Source: CAYPXN01 sp964414715 (GTDB lineage: Bacteria > UBA10199 > JADFYH01). Taken from it: a DNA stretch of 25,452 bases. Numbering within the stretch: position 1 is the first letter of the stretch; each line of letters begins with the position of its first letter. This document shows positions 7,419 to 15,074 of this stretch, one piece after another. The notes under the pieces are model-generated. The model searched no databases and was not told the origin of the DNA. It saw only the letters and a list, made by a program, of their open reading frames with translations. The translations under genes were made by a program, and so were the position numbers. The DNA lies in NCBI GenBank assembly GCA_964414715.1, contig CAYPXN010000020.1, positions 1 to 25,452 on the forward strand. The letters are read 5' to 3'.

Positions 7419-8791
7419 AACCAACCCATCACTTTCGCAAAGATTTTTTTGAAGCCCCACACGGTATCGATATCATTGATTGTCACGAGAATCATGAGGG
7501 TAAACAAGAAAGCCATTCCAATTTGCTGGGCGATGATGCGTCCTTTCACCGACAGAGGTTTGCGACGGATCGCTTCGTAAAGCATGAACAGCAAATGTCC
7601 CCCATCCAACACGGGAATAGGAAGTAAATTTAAAACTCCCAATTGCAAACTCATAAAGCTCAGAAAATAGAAGAAGTCTCCCGCACCTGATTTTGCTGCA
7701 TTTGCGGTCGCTTCAGCAATCTGGATCGGTCCCCCCAAAGTTTTATAAGAAAGTTGGAAACTGAAAAGTTTTTTCAACACTTCCAGGGTCAGCATAAAAA
7801 GACGACAAAACTCATGAAACCCTTTCGTTACCGCCTGCTTGAAACCATAATAATGTTTCACCATGCTGCCTTCGGGAATTCCTTTGCTGATTCCGATAAT
7901 CCATTTTTTATAACTTTCATTATAGAGTGGCATGAGCGTGACTGTTAATTTTTCTGTTCCACGCTGAACTTCCACCGGAATGGATTTTCCTCCGGAAGCA
8001 GCAACCTTCTCACTCATATCATCCCAGGTTTCAATCGTTTCGCCCTGAATACTGATAATCTTGTCTTTAGATTTAATCCCAGCCTTGTCTGCGGGAGAAC
8101 TTGGAGACACTTGATCCACCACGGCATCGTTGCCTACAAAATAATGGGGTTCAATTCCTAAAAAGCCAACCTTCCCCTCTTTTGCGGTTCCCAACTTAAT
8201 CTTCTTGATCTCTTCTTTTCCTTCAGATTTTGAAAGAATTTTAAGAGTCACCTCCGTATCAGGACTGACCAAAATTCTCTGCATCGCCTCGTCCCAGGTG
8301 GGAGTATTAAAGCCATCAATCATTAATATTTGATCGCCTTTTTGAAGTCCTGCTTTCTCGGCAGGAGAATTTTTCTTCACACCTACTACTATGGCAGGTT
8401 TTTCAAGAAAGGACGGTTCCATGCGACCAATCATGAAAACAATGGGCATCAATACCATCGCCAACAATAAATTCATGGCAGGCCCCGCCAATACGGTTGC
8501 AATCCTCTTGTAAAGAGGCTGACAGGCAAAACTGCGAGGATCGTGCACGGGAGCTATATTGCTGTCATCGGGTTCTTCCCCCGACATCTTGACATAGCCT
8601 CCCAAAGGTAAAATGGAAATTTTATATTCCGTTTCACCCCAGGTAAAACCGAAAATTTTAGGCCCGAAACCAAGTGAAAATTGTTCCACCCGAATGCCAG
8701 ACCATTTCGCAACCAAGAAATGCCCCAACTCGTGGATAAAAACCAAAAGACCCAAACCCAAAATAAAATAAATAAATGTAATAGGAGTCAT
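7415..8791 (-). CDS. rseP: Site-2 intramembrane metalloprotease RseP (M50B)
   Basis: Inner-membrane zinc protease that cuts transmembrane substrates such as anti-sigma factors and remnant signal peptides. The HELGH zinc motif is at residues 20-24 inside the first membrane helix. The third zinc ligand Asp396 is in NLLPIPVLDGGH. Two PDZ domains lie between (~128-200 with SPAEKAGLQKGDQI, and ~215-290 with SPADKAGIKSKDKI), and further membrane helices lie at ~98-122, ~375-392 and ~430-450. The 458-residue length is typical. AAGGAA sits seven bases before the ATG, and repeat copy B ends 14 bases upstream of it. In most genomes rseP follows dxr, as here. Confidence 0.96.
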   Translation of the reverse strand: MTPITFIYFILGLGLLVFIHELGHFLVAKWSGIRVEQFSLGFGPKIFGFTWGETEYKISILPLGGYVKMSGEEPDDSNIAPVHDPRSFACQPLYKRIATVLAGPAMNLLLAMVLMPIVFMIGRMEPSFLEKPAIVVGVKKNSPAEKAGLQKGDQILMIDGFNTPTWDEAMQRILVSPDTEVTLKILSKSEGKEEIKKIKLGTAKEGKVGFLGIEPHYFVGNDAVVDQVSPSSPADKAGIKSKDKIISIQGETIETWDDMSEKVAASGGKSIPVEVQRGTEKLTVTLMPLYNESYKKWIIGISKGIPEGSMVKHYYGFKQAVTKGFHEFCRLFMLTLEVLKKLFSFQLSYKTLGGPIQIAEATANAAKSGAGDFFYFLSFMSLQLGVLNLLPIPVLDGGHLLFMLYEAIRRKPLSVKGRIIAQQIGMAFLFTLMILVTINDIDTVWGFKKIFAKVMGWF

Positions 8792-8805
8792 AATTTTTTC
8801 CTTAT

Positions 8806-8895
8806 GTCATCGCGAGGACGTGCACCTCACGAACGTGGCGATCCCTATATTGCACTCGCGGAATTGCCACGTTCCTTACAGTCGCTCGCAACGAC
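8806..8895. repeat. Dispersed palindromic repeat, copy B (dxr 3' end / rseP leader)
   Basis: Same family and orientation as copy A at 2535-2610. The outer arms GTCATCGCGA (8806-8815) and TCGCAACGAC (8886-8895) pair at 8 of 10 positions; the inner arms GTGGCGATC (8835-8843) and AATTGCCAC (8862-8870) are imperfect. Read on the minus strand it supplies the final 16 codons and TAG stop of the dxr reading frame, then ends 14 bases before the rseP start. Confidence 0.85.
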
Positions 8896-9066
8896 ATTCT
8901 TTTTCTTTATCAACTGTTCCGTTTCCTCTCTCGCCCAAGCATCTACTTTTAAAAGTTTTTCCAACTGGTCTGCTGCTTGTACTCTATTAGAGTTTAACAC
9001 CTGGGAAACAAGCTTCGGAATATCCAAAAAACGAATTTCTTCTTTCAAGAAAGCGGCCACAGCCAC
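8845..9066 (-). pseudogene. dxr: 3' part of dxr, separated by an in-frame TAA
   Basis: This frame continues dxr directly after the TAA at 9067-9069. It encodes (V)AVAAFLKEEIRFLDIPKLV and then VDAWARE, which is the C-terminal helical domain of DXP reductoisomerase (compare LNAANEITVAAF in E. coli Dxr). A GTG directly after the stop (TAAGTG) could allow reinitiation to make a separate 73-residue piece, but no ribosome binding site is seen. The last 16 residues (58-73) are encoded by palindromic repeat copy B, so the original gene end has been replaced or extended by repeat insertion. It is either a true nonsense mutation, a sequencing/assembly error, or a readthrough/reinitiation case. Confidence 0.85.
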
Positions 9067-10059
9067 TTAATTCGCCGCATTCAACCCATAAGGAGCATCT
9101 CCAACCTTTTGCAAAGCTTCCTTTGCAAGCTTTAAACATTCAAAGCGTGTGGTATCTGGTTCATAGAATTGCAACTCTTTCACTTTAAAAAAATCTAAAG
9201 TAGGCAAATTATTGGGAAGACGTTCCGGATAACTCAAAGCATAAGCGATGGGTCCGCGCATATCTGGAATTCCTAATTGTGCAATCACGGAACCATCCAC
9301 AAATTCCACCATGGAATGAATGACACTTTGGGGATGGATCACCACATCAATTTGTTCAACAGGAACATCAAACAACCACCGCGCCTCAATCACTTCCAAT
9401 CCCTTGTTCATCAGACTTGCAGAATCGATCGTAATTTTTGCTCCCATGCTCCAATTCGGATGCTTCAAGGCTTGAGCCAAAGTAACCTGCTCCAGTTCTT
9501 CCATAGTTTTACTACGGAAGGGACCTCCAGAGGCCGTCAAAATCAAACGCTTCACTTCTTTTTTATTCTGTCCCTGCAAGCATTGAAAAATGGCACTGTG
9601 TTCACTATCCACCGGGAAAATGGATACACCGGCCTTCTTTGCAGCAGCACTCATCATCTCCCCTGCCACCACCATGGTTTCCTTATTGGCAAGTGCCACT
9701 TCCTTTTTGGCTTCAATCGCACGCAAAGTGGGAACCAAACCCGCGGCACCTACAATAGAAGAAAGTACAGTATGAACCTGAGGATGTGTTGCCACCTTCA
9801 CAGCCCCCGCTTCTCCAAAATAAATTTCAGGGATTTCTTTCAAGCCTGAAAGGGCATTTTTCAAAGAAGAGACATCCTTTTCTTCACGAACACTCACGCA
9901 CAAGGGTTTGAACTCCAAAATCTGTTCTTTAAAAAGACTCAGGTTACTTCCACAAGCCATGGCAATCACTCGAAAACGGCTGGGATTAGAACGGACCACA
10001 TCCAAGGTGTTGGTACCAATGGAACCTGTGGAACCTAAAATGGAAATATTTTTAAACAT
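9067..10059 (-). CDS. dxr: 1-deoxy-D-xylulose 5-phosphate reductoisomerase, truncated by in-frame stop
   Basis: Second step of the MEP isoprenoid pathway: NADPH-dependent rearrangement of DXP to MEP. The NADPH-binding loop GSTGSIG is at residues 9-15, the NKET segment is near 125-128, the metal ligands are D151 and E153 (DSEHSA) with E222 (SLMNKGLEVIEA), and ASGGPFR is at 176-182. The frame stops at codon 331 (TAA) precisely where the conserved LNAANE motif should have Glu. A GAA-to-TAA change would explain it, and the missing ~58 native residues follow in the same frame. The start ATG 10057-10059 is chosen because the family begins MKxxxILGSTGSIG; it lies four bases after cdsA. Upstream frame to 10143 is the cdsA overlap. 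Confidence 0.9.
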   Translation of the reverse strand: MFKNISILGSTGSIGTNTLDVVRSNPSRFRVIAMACGSNLSLFKEQILEFKPLCVSVREEKDVSSLKNALSGLKEIPEIYFGEAGAVKVATHPQVHTVLSSIVGAAGLVPTLRAIEAKKEVALANKETMVVAGEMMSAAAKKAGVSIFPVDSEHSAIFQCLQGQNKKEVKRLILTASGGPFRSKTMEELEQVTLAQALKHPNWSMGAKITIDSASLMNKGLEVIEARWLFDVPVEQIDVVIHPQSVIHSMVEFVDGSVIAQLGIPDMRGPIAYALSYPERLPNNLPTLDFFKVKELQFYEPDTTRFECLKLAKEALQKVGDAPYGLNAAN

Positions 10060-10063
10060 AAAC

Positions 10064-10864
10064 TTAATAAAATAACTTCGCGTAATAATAAACAAGAGGA
10101 GCAGTAAAGAAAATGGCATCCAAACGATCCAGCAAGCCCCCATGTCCCGGAATTAAATTACCTGAATCTTTTACGCCCACGCTGCGCTTGATCAGTGATT
10201 CTGACAAATCTCCCAAAGGACCCACCAAACCAATCAAAAGACCCAAAATGAAAATATCATGATTCAGCAAACCATGCCAAAAAATCCACTTACTCAAAAA
10301 AACCGCGAAAGTACTTCCTGCGATTCCACCCACCAAACCCTCAATGGTTTTACCGGGAGAAACTCGAGGTGCCAACTTGTGTTTACCAATCCAATGTCCC
10401 ACGAAATAGGCACTCGTATCTGCCATAAAGGTTGCACCCGCCATGAGGAATATCCAAAATACTCCATGATCCAGGGCTCTCAACAAACCTGCATAAGAAA
10501 AAAGGCAGGAAACGTACACACAACCAAAAATCGTAATCGCAATTTGGGAAAGTACCAAATTGAGATCGTGGTCCGCAAAAAGATAATAGGCAAAAGTAAT
10601 AATCAAAATGACTGAAAGGCCCGTCACCCATAATTCCGGATCACGAACGAACAAAATCATCAACGAGAAGAGAGTTCCCAAAACCACTCCGAGACGTGGA
10701 GCGGAGGATGGATGTTTCGGAAGCGCAATACCCATGAACTCAATCAAACAGGCACTCGAAACCGCTGCGATCAGAATTTTAAACATCCAAAGAGGCGCAA
10801 AAAAAACAAAAAGCACCACCAATGGTGCCAAAGCAAGACCCCAATAAATTTTTTTTGAGTCCAT
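10064..10864 (-). CDS. cdsA: Phosphatidate cytidylyltransferase (CDP-diglyceride synthase)
   Basis: Inner-membrane enzyme making CDP-diacylglycerol from phosphatidic acid and CTP, the precursor used by PssA encoded elsewhere in this window. The protein has about seven to eight hydrophobic segments and near the C-terminus the CDS signature SLIKRSVGVKDSGNLIPGHG followed by GLLDRLD. Length 266 residues is usual. The start is ATG 10862-10864: a strong AAGAGGTGA lies about 11 bases upstream, whereas the alternative GTG at 10877-10879 is inside that ribosome binding site. It follows uppS after 25 bases. Confidence 0.95.
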   Translation of the reverse strand: MDSKKIYWGLALAPLVVLFVFFAPLWMFKILIAAVSSACLIEFMGIALPKHPSSAPRLGVVLGTLFSLMILFVRDPELWVTGLSVILIITFAYYLFADHDLNLVLSQIAITIFGCVYVSCLFSYAGLLRALDHGVFWIFLMAGATFMADTSAYFVGHWIGKHKLAPRVSPGKTIEGLVGGIAGSTFAVFLSKWIFWHGLLNHDIFILGLLIGLVGPLGDLSESLIKRSVGVKDSGNLIPGHGGLLDRLDAIFFTAPLVYYYAKLFY

Positions 10865-10889
10865 AGAAGCCAAAATCACCTCTTACAAA

Positions 10890-11624
10890 CTAGTCAAACT
10901 CTCTCAACTGATCACTGGTCAAACCAAAACGACGTTCTCTTTGCTGATATTCCTCAATGGCTTTTTCTAATTCTTGTTTACTGAAATCCGGCCAATGTTT
11001 ATCGGTGAAATATAACTCGGTATAGGCCATTTGCCAAAGCAGGAAATTACTGATGCGATATTCTCCACTCGTACGAATCAACAGGTCAGGATCTGGAAAT
11101 GCCTTGGTATCCAAATGTTTTGAGAATTCTTCTGCCGTTAATTTCAAAACATCTTGATTCGGGTTTTGTTTAACAAATTTCTGGATGCCCCTCAAAATTT
11201 CATTACGGGACCCGTAAGAAAGCGCCAACACCAAAGTCAATTTATTAAAGTGGCGTGTTTCATCCATGATAGAAAACAGCACTTCCTTGACCGCCACAGG
11301 CAGACTATCAATTTCTCCAATTGCACACAACCTTACCTGACTTCGGATAAATTTTTCTTTTTTGGATAAAAGGAAATAATGAAGCAAATCCATTAAACCC
11401 ACAACTTCTTCACCAGGTCTCTTCCAGTTTTCTTGCGAAAATGCATACAAGGTAAGATATTTTATTCCAAGATCGAGCGCTGCATCGACAATGTCTTCAG
11501 CAACCTCGCTGCCCTTTTTATGACCTAACAGACGGGGCAAATCCCTTTTCTGAGCCCAACGCCCATTGCCATCCATAATGATGGCGACATGTTGAGGGAT
11601 ATTGTTAGGGTCGAGTGGAGACAT
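10890..11624 (-). CDS. uppS: Undecaprenyl diphosphate synthase (cis-prenyltransferase)
   Basis: Elongates farnesyl diphosphate with isopentenyl units to the C55 lipid carrier for peptidoglycan and other envelope polymers. The MDGNGRWA motif (17-24, catalytic Asp18) is near the N-terminus, followed by GHKKG, LTLYAFSQENWKRP and near the C-terminus RTSGEYRISNFLLWQ with ELYF. The 244-residue length fits. The start ATG 11622-11624 gives the family N-terminus (PQHVAIIMDGNGRW); a GTG at 11655-11657 would add 11 hydrophobic residues without a ribosome binding site. No clear ribosome binding site is seen at the chosen start either. The 78-base gap to frr has short GTGGG-type near repeats. Confidence 0.95.
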   Translation of the reverse strand: MSPLDPNNIPQHVAIIMDGNGRWAQKRDLPRLLGHKKGSEVAEDIVDAALDLGIKYLTLYAFSQENWKRPGEEVVGLMDLLHYFLLSKKEKFIRSQVRLCAIGEIDSLPVAVKEVLFSIMDETRHFNKLTLVLALSYGSRNEILRGIQKFVKQNPNQDVLKLTAEEFSKHLDTKAFPDPDLLIRTSGEYRISNFLLWQMAYTELYFTDKHWPDFSKQELEKAIEEYQQRERRFGLTSDQLREFD

Positions 11625-11702
11625 AATTGAGAATTCAATAGTCAGTATCAGTAGCACAATGGATAGAAGGCTTTATTTTGCCCACTACCCACTGATGAGT
11701 TA

Positions 11703-12263
11703 TCACACTTCCAATAATTCTTTTTCTTTTGTTGCAACCAGATGATCTGCTTTTTCCACATGCTCATGGGTCACTTTTTCTACTTCGTCACTCAAATGCT
11801 TTACATCATCCTTGGATGCATGTCCGTCCTTTTCCATTTTTTTCAGGGCATCCATTCCTTCACGACGCACATGACGAATCGCAACCTTTCCTTCTTCACC
11901 ATGTTTCTTCACAATTTTTACCAAATCTTTTCGACGTTCTTCCGTAAGCGCGGGAATGGGCAAACGAACCAATTTTCCATCATTGGTAGGGCTCAAACCC
12001 AAACCTGATTTTAAAATGGCTTTTTCAATATCCGGAATCACTTTGGGATCCCAGGGAGTAATCGTGATCATTCGGGGTTCCGGAATTCCCAAGGTCGCCA
12101 CTTGTTGCAAAGGCGTGGGAGCACCATAATAATCCACACGTACATCATCCAGAAGAGCAATCGATGCGCGTCCCGTTCGCACCTTGGTGAGCTCTCCTTG
12201 AAGAGCTTTCAAGCATTTATCCATTTTTTGTTTCAATTCATTAATCAAGGGATTGTTCGACAT
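11703..12263 (-). CDS. frr: Ribosome recycling factor
   Basis: Splits post-termination ribosomes together with EF-G. The 186-residue protein has the family's start (two long helices), the conserved LxKVRTGRASxxLLDxxxVDYYG region (residues ~25-47) and TPLxQ, ITPWDPK, and a C-terminal charged helix with LxDEVEKxTxxHVEKxD. GGAG is six bases before the ATG. It lies 15 bases after pyrH in the conserved rpsB-tsf-pyrH-frr order. Confidence 0.97.
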   Translation of the reverse strand: MSNNPLINELKQKMDKCLKALQGELTKVRTGRASIALLDDVRVDYYGAPTPLQQVATLGIPEPRMITITPWDPKVIPDIEKAILKSGLGLSPTNDGKLVRLPIPALTEERRKDLVKIVKKHGEEGKVAIRHVRREGMDALKKMEKDGHASKDDVKHLSDEVEKVTHEHVEKADHLVATKEKELLEV

Positions 12264-12278
12264 AACTCGCTCCGTCTT

Positions 12279-12995
12279 TTAGGCATGTATCAAGGTTCCA
12301 ATATCTTCACCCATAATCACTCGTTTCATGTTTCCTCGCTTGAACAAATCAAACACGATGATCGGCATTTGATTATCCATACAAAGAGAAATCGAGGTAG
12401 AGTCCATTACCTTCAGGTTACGATTCAACACTTCCATATAAGAAAGGTCTGTGAATCGTTTTGCATCTTTATTTTTCTTGGGATCACTATCGTAAACTCC
12501 GTCCACTTTGGTCGCCTTCAAAATTACTTCGGACTTTATTTCCACTGCACGTAAAGCCGCAGCAGTATCGGTCGAAAAGAAGGGATTTCCGGTTCCGGCA
12601 GCCAAAATAATCACGCGATTTTTTTCGAGATGTCGTGTGGCACGGCGGCGAATATAAGGTTCTACCACTTTCTGGACTTCAATCGCTGAAAGCACTCGAG
12701 TATGAACCCCTGCTTTTTCGAGAGAATCCTGAAGAGCCATTGAGTTCATAATGGTTGCCAGCATTCCCATATAATCTGCACTGGCACGATCCATTCCTCC
12801 GGCTTCTTCACCCAAACCCCGAAAAATATTTCCACCACCAATCACAATCGCAAGCTGGATTTTAAGATCACTCAACTCTTTAATTTCCTGAGCAATCCCC
12901 CTCACCACATCATGATCAATCCCATATCCCTTGGGACCCATGAGTGATTCACCAGAGAGCTTGAGGAGTACACGATTATACTTAGGTTTATCCAT
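12279..12995 (-). CDS. pyrH: UMP kinase
   Basis: Phosphorylates UMP to UDP in pyrimidine nucleotide synthesis; hexameric amino-acid-kinase-fold enzyme. It shows the N-terminal VLLKLSGES, the UMP-binding VIGGGNIFRG (51-60), MDRASADYMGMLAT (68-81), AAGTGNPFFSTDTAA (132-146) and KATKVDGVYDSDP (160-172). Length 238 residues is typical. Only a weak AAG-type ribosome binding site precedes the ATG. Confidence 0.97.
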   Translation of the reverse strand: MDKPKYNRVLLKLSGESLMGPKGYGIDHDVVRGIAQEIKELSDLKIQLAIVIGGGNIFRGLGEEAGGMDRASADYMGMLATIMNSMALQDSLEKAGVHTRVLSAIEVQKVVEPYIRRRATRHLEKNRVIILAAGTGNPFFSTDTAAALRAVEIKSEVILKATKVDGVYDSDPKKNKDAKRFTDLSYMEVLNRNLKVMDSTSISLCMDNQMPIIVFDLFKRGNMKRVIMGEDIGTLIHA

Positions 12996-13005
12996 TTTGC
13001 TTAGA

Positions 13006-13068
13006 TGTGAGACGTGAAAAATGAGGAGTAATCCTTCTTACACCTCACCGCTCACCCCTTACCCTCAC
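13006..13068. repeat. Low-complexity GTGAG/GTAAG repeat patch between tsf and pyrH
   Basis: On the minus strand this gap contains GTGAGGGTAAGGGGTGAG, CGGTGAGGTGTAAG and further on CACGTCTCAC, so a GTGAG/GTAAG core recurs about every seven bases and inverted GTGAG/CTCAC pairs occur. It forms almost the whole tsf-pyrH gap. Function unknown. Confidence 0.45.
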
Positions 13069-13971
13069 TTATGATTGTGCTGCTTTGGCAACTTCACTGG
13101 CGAAATCTTGTTCTTTTTTCGCCAAACCTTCGCCCACCTGGTAACGGACGAAATCAACCACAGAAATCGCGGGGTCAATCTGCTTCAAAAATTGGGAAAC
13201 AGTTTGTTTACCGCTAGGATCTTTTACAAAAATTTGATTCACCAAACAAACTTCATCCGCAAACTTTGAGACCTTACCTTCAATAATTTTTTCCAAAACA
13301 TTGGCAGGCTTTCCGGAATCTTTCATCTGTTCGAGATAAATTTCCTTTTCCTTCGCAATTATTTCTGAAGGAATATCTTCACGTTGAAGATATTGGGGAG
13401 CGCTCGCAGCCACATGCATGGCCACATCACGAGTCACTGCTTCGCTAATTTTATCTTTGGGTCCCTTCAACTTCACCAACACACCAATTTTGTTTCCCAT
13501 GTGTATATAAGAACCCAACACTTCATCGGCAGCCGCTTGCACGGTTTTAAATCGACGCACTGAAATATTTTCTCCGATTTTTCCGATCATGTTTTTCAAT
13601 GCTTCTTCCACAGTCACCCCTCGGAATGGGGCTTTTAACAAAGCGGGCAAATCTGCGGATTTTGTCTTCAACACTGTCGAAGCCACTTCATCAGCAAAAG
13701 ATTGAAACTCCGGATTCTTGGCCACGAAATCGGTTTCGGAATTTACTTCCACCATCACCGCCTGATTTCCTTCAACCTGAAGAGAGACTCTTCCCTCCGC
13801 GGTAATACGACCTGTTTTCTTGTCTGCTTTTGCCGCACCACTCTTGCGCAGAATTTCCACTGCTGCATCCACATTTCCGCCGCTTTCCGAGAGGGCTTTT
13901 TTACAATCGAGCAAACCTGCACCGGTTTTGATTCTCAAATCTTTAATCATATCTGCCGTAATATCAGCCAT
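13069..13971 (-). CDS. tsf: Elongation factor Ts
   Basis: Nucleotide exchange factor that regenerates EF-Tu-GTP. The N-terminal UBA-like domain (residues ~4-45, IKDLRIKTGAGLLDCKKAL), the TDFVAKN motif (80-86) that contacts EF-Tu, and two core subdomains are all present; 300 residues is normal. AAGGAG lies six bases before the ATG. It sits directly downstream of rpsB as in most bacteria. Confidence 0.97.
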   Translation of the reverse strand: MADITADMIKDLRIKTGAGLLDCKKALSESGGNVDAAVEILRKSGAAKADKKTGRITAEGRVSLQVEGNQAVMVEVNSETDFVAKNPEFQSFADEVASTVLKTKSADLPALLKAPFRGVTVEEALKNMIGKIGENISVRRFKTVQAAADEVLGSYIHMGNKIGVLVKLKGPKDKISEAVTRDVAMHVAASAPQYLQREDIPSEIIAKEKEIYLEQMKDSGKPANVLEKIIEGKVSKFADEVCLVNQIFVKDPSGKQTVSQFLKQIDPAISVVDFVRYQVGEGLAKKEQDFASEVAKAAQS

Positions 13972-13996
13972 AAAAACTCCTTAAAATATTCCGTAC

Positions 13997-14023
13997 GGGC
14001 ATCCGCCTAAGGCGGACGCTCCC
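13997..14023. repeat. Short palindrome in the rpsB-tsf gap
   Basis: TCCGCCT (14002-14008) and AGGCGGA (14010-14016) form a perfect 7-bp stem around one base, extended by GGGC/GCTCCC outside. It may act as an mRNA processing or stabilising hairpin within the rpsB-tsf transcript or be a small dispersed repeat; no T tract follows, so it is not a terminator. Confidence 0.55.
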
Positions 14024-14027
14024 ATAT

Positions 14028-14888
14028 CTATTCTTCTTTATTTTCTACCACTTCCGCTTTTGCCGAGAAAGATTCCACAGCCTGTCCTTCTTCAAAGGAT
14101 TCGGGTTTGCTTACATAAGCACTTCCCTTGCTTCCGGCCTTGGCTTCACGACTTGCTTTCTTTTCGGAATTTTCTGCATTGCCTGCAGCACGAGCACGCT
14201 GTTCACGTTCTTGCATACCTTCCAACACTGCATTGGCAATATTTGCTGCCACAAGTTTAATGGCACGGATAGAGTCGTCATTACTGGGAATCAAGAAATC
14301 AATCCCTTCCGGATCACAGTTGGTATCTGCCATGGCAACCACTGGAATACCCAAGGTTTCTGCTTCATGAAGGGCAATTTTTTCTTTTTTGGGATCAATC
14401 ATGAAAATCACGCCCGGAACTCGGGTCATGGTTTTGATTCCACCCAGAGATTTCTCAAGCTTTTCAACTTCACGATCAATTTGAAGATTTTCTTTTTTCG
14501 ACAACACCTCAAAGGTTCCGTCAGCTTTTTTGGTTTGAAGATCTTTCAAACGATCAATAGAAGCCTTTACGGTTTTGAAGTTGGTGAGAGTTCCTCCCAA
14601 CCAACGTTGAGAAACATAGTACATGCCACAACGCTCTGCTTCTTCACGGATAATATCCTGGGATTGTCTTTTGGTACCTACGAAAAGAACATCTTCCCCA
14701 TTCGCAACGATTTCTTTCACGAAATCAAAAGCCTGAACGGCCATGGGAAGAGTTTTGGAAAGATCGATGATATGGATCCCATTTCTTACCCCATAGATAT
14801 AGGGTTTCATTTTGGGGTTCCATCGCTTGGTCTGGTGACCGAAGTGAGCACCTGCTTCGAGGAGCTCCTTCATATCTAACTGGATCAT
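14028..14888 (-). CDS. rpsB: 30S ribosomal protein S2
   Basis: Ribosomal small-subunit protein S2. The N-terminus MKELLEAGAHFGHQTKRWNP is canonical, followed by YGVRNGIHIIDLSKT, VGTKRQ, RWLGGTLTN and the Asp-containing PVVAMADTNCDP segment. The core ends near residue 225; a further ~60 residues rich in Ala, Glu, Lys and Ser form a lineage-specific charged tail. AAGGAG is six to seven bases before the ATG. It is first in the block of minus-strand genes and faces the TPR gene across a 186-base gap. I could not identify a convincing promoter for it. Confidence 0.97.
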   Translation of the reverse strand: MIQLDMKELLEAGAHFGHQTKRWNPKMKPYIYGVRNGIHIIDLSKTLPMAVQAFDFVKEIVANGEDVLFVGTKRQSQDIIREEAERCGMYYVSQRWLGGTLTNFKTVKASIDRLKDLQTKKADGTFEVLSKKENLQIDREVEKLEKSLGGIKTMTRVPGVIFMIDPKKEKIALHEAETLGIPVVAMADTNCDPEGIDFLIPSNDDSIRAIKLVAANIANAVLEGMQEREQRARAAGNAENSEKKASREAKAGSKGSAYVSKPESFEEGQAVESFSAKAEVVENKEE

Positions 14889-14928
14889 ATTTTCTCCTTG
14901 GTTAAACCTCCGGTTTTTCCAAAAGCGA

Positions 14929-14975
14929 CCTGCCTCAGGCAGGCACCGAGCTTCCAGACTCCTGAAAATCAGGAG
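14929..14975. repeat. Two short palindromes in the divergent rpsB/TPR gap
   Basis: CCTGCCT/AGGCAGG (14929-14935 and 14937-14943) is a perfect 7-bp stem with a one-base centre. CTCCTGA/TCAGGAG (14959-14965 and 14969-14975) is a perfect 7-bp stem with AAA loop. They lie upstream of rpsB, inside its probable leader. Neither has a T tract. The first resembles the palindrome at 14002-14016 in design (GC-rich heptamer arms, odd centre). S2 autoregulation through a leader structure is known in other bacteria, but these do not match a form I recognise. Confidence 0.45.
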
Positions 14976-15015
14976 AACAAACCGTGTGTGATTGTTAATG
15001 CTACAAAAATAGCGG

Positions 15016-15044
15016 TTCCGAGTAACACAAGGGCGTGTTATAAT
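15016..15044 (+). promoter_or_regulatory. Candidate sigma-70 promoter for the TPR gene
   Basis: A perfect TATAAT (15039-15044) stands 17 bases after a weak -35 TTCCGA (15016-15021). The start of transcription would be near 15051, giving a leader of about 25 bases before the ATG at 15075. Confidence 0.5.
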
Positions 15045-15074
15045 GCAACATACATTTTTAACAAGGATTTGAGA

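Noticed and set aside
10060..10143. Upstream extension of dxr with a hydrophobic N-terminus
   Set aside because: It is read from within cdsA; the Dxr family starts at the ATG at 10057-10059 just before ILGSTGSIG.
14211..14879. Long + strand open frame opposite rpsB
   Set aside because: It is antisense to a certain ribosomal gene, has no domain-like sequence or ribosome binding site, and is rich in residues typical of reversed coding sequence.
14898..15074. N-terminal extension of the TPR gene
   Set aside because: The upstream ATG has no ribosome binding site, crosses palindromes and a TATAAT box, and would hide the signal peptide.
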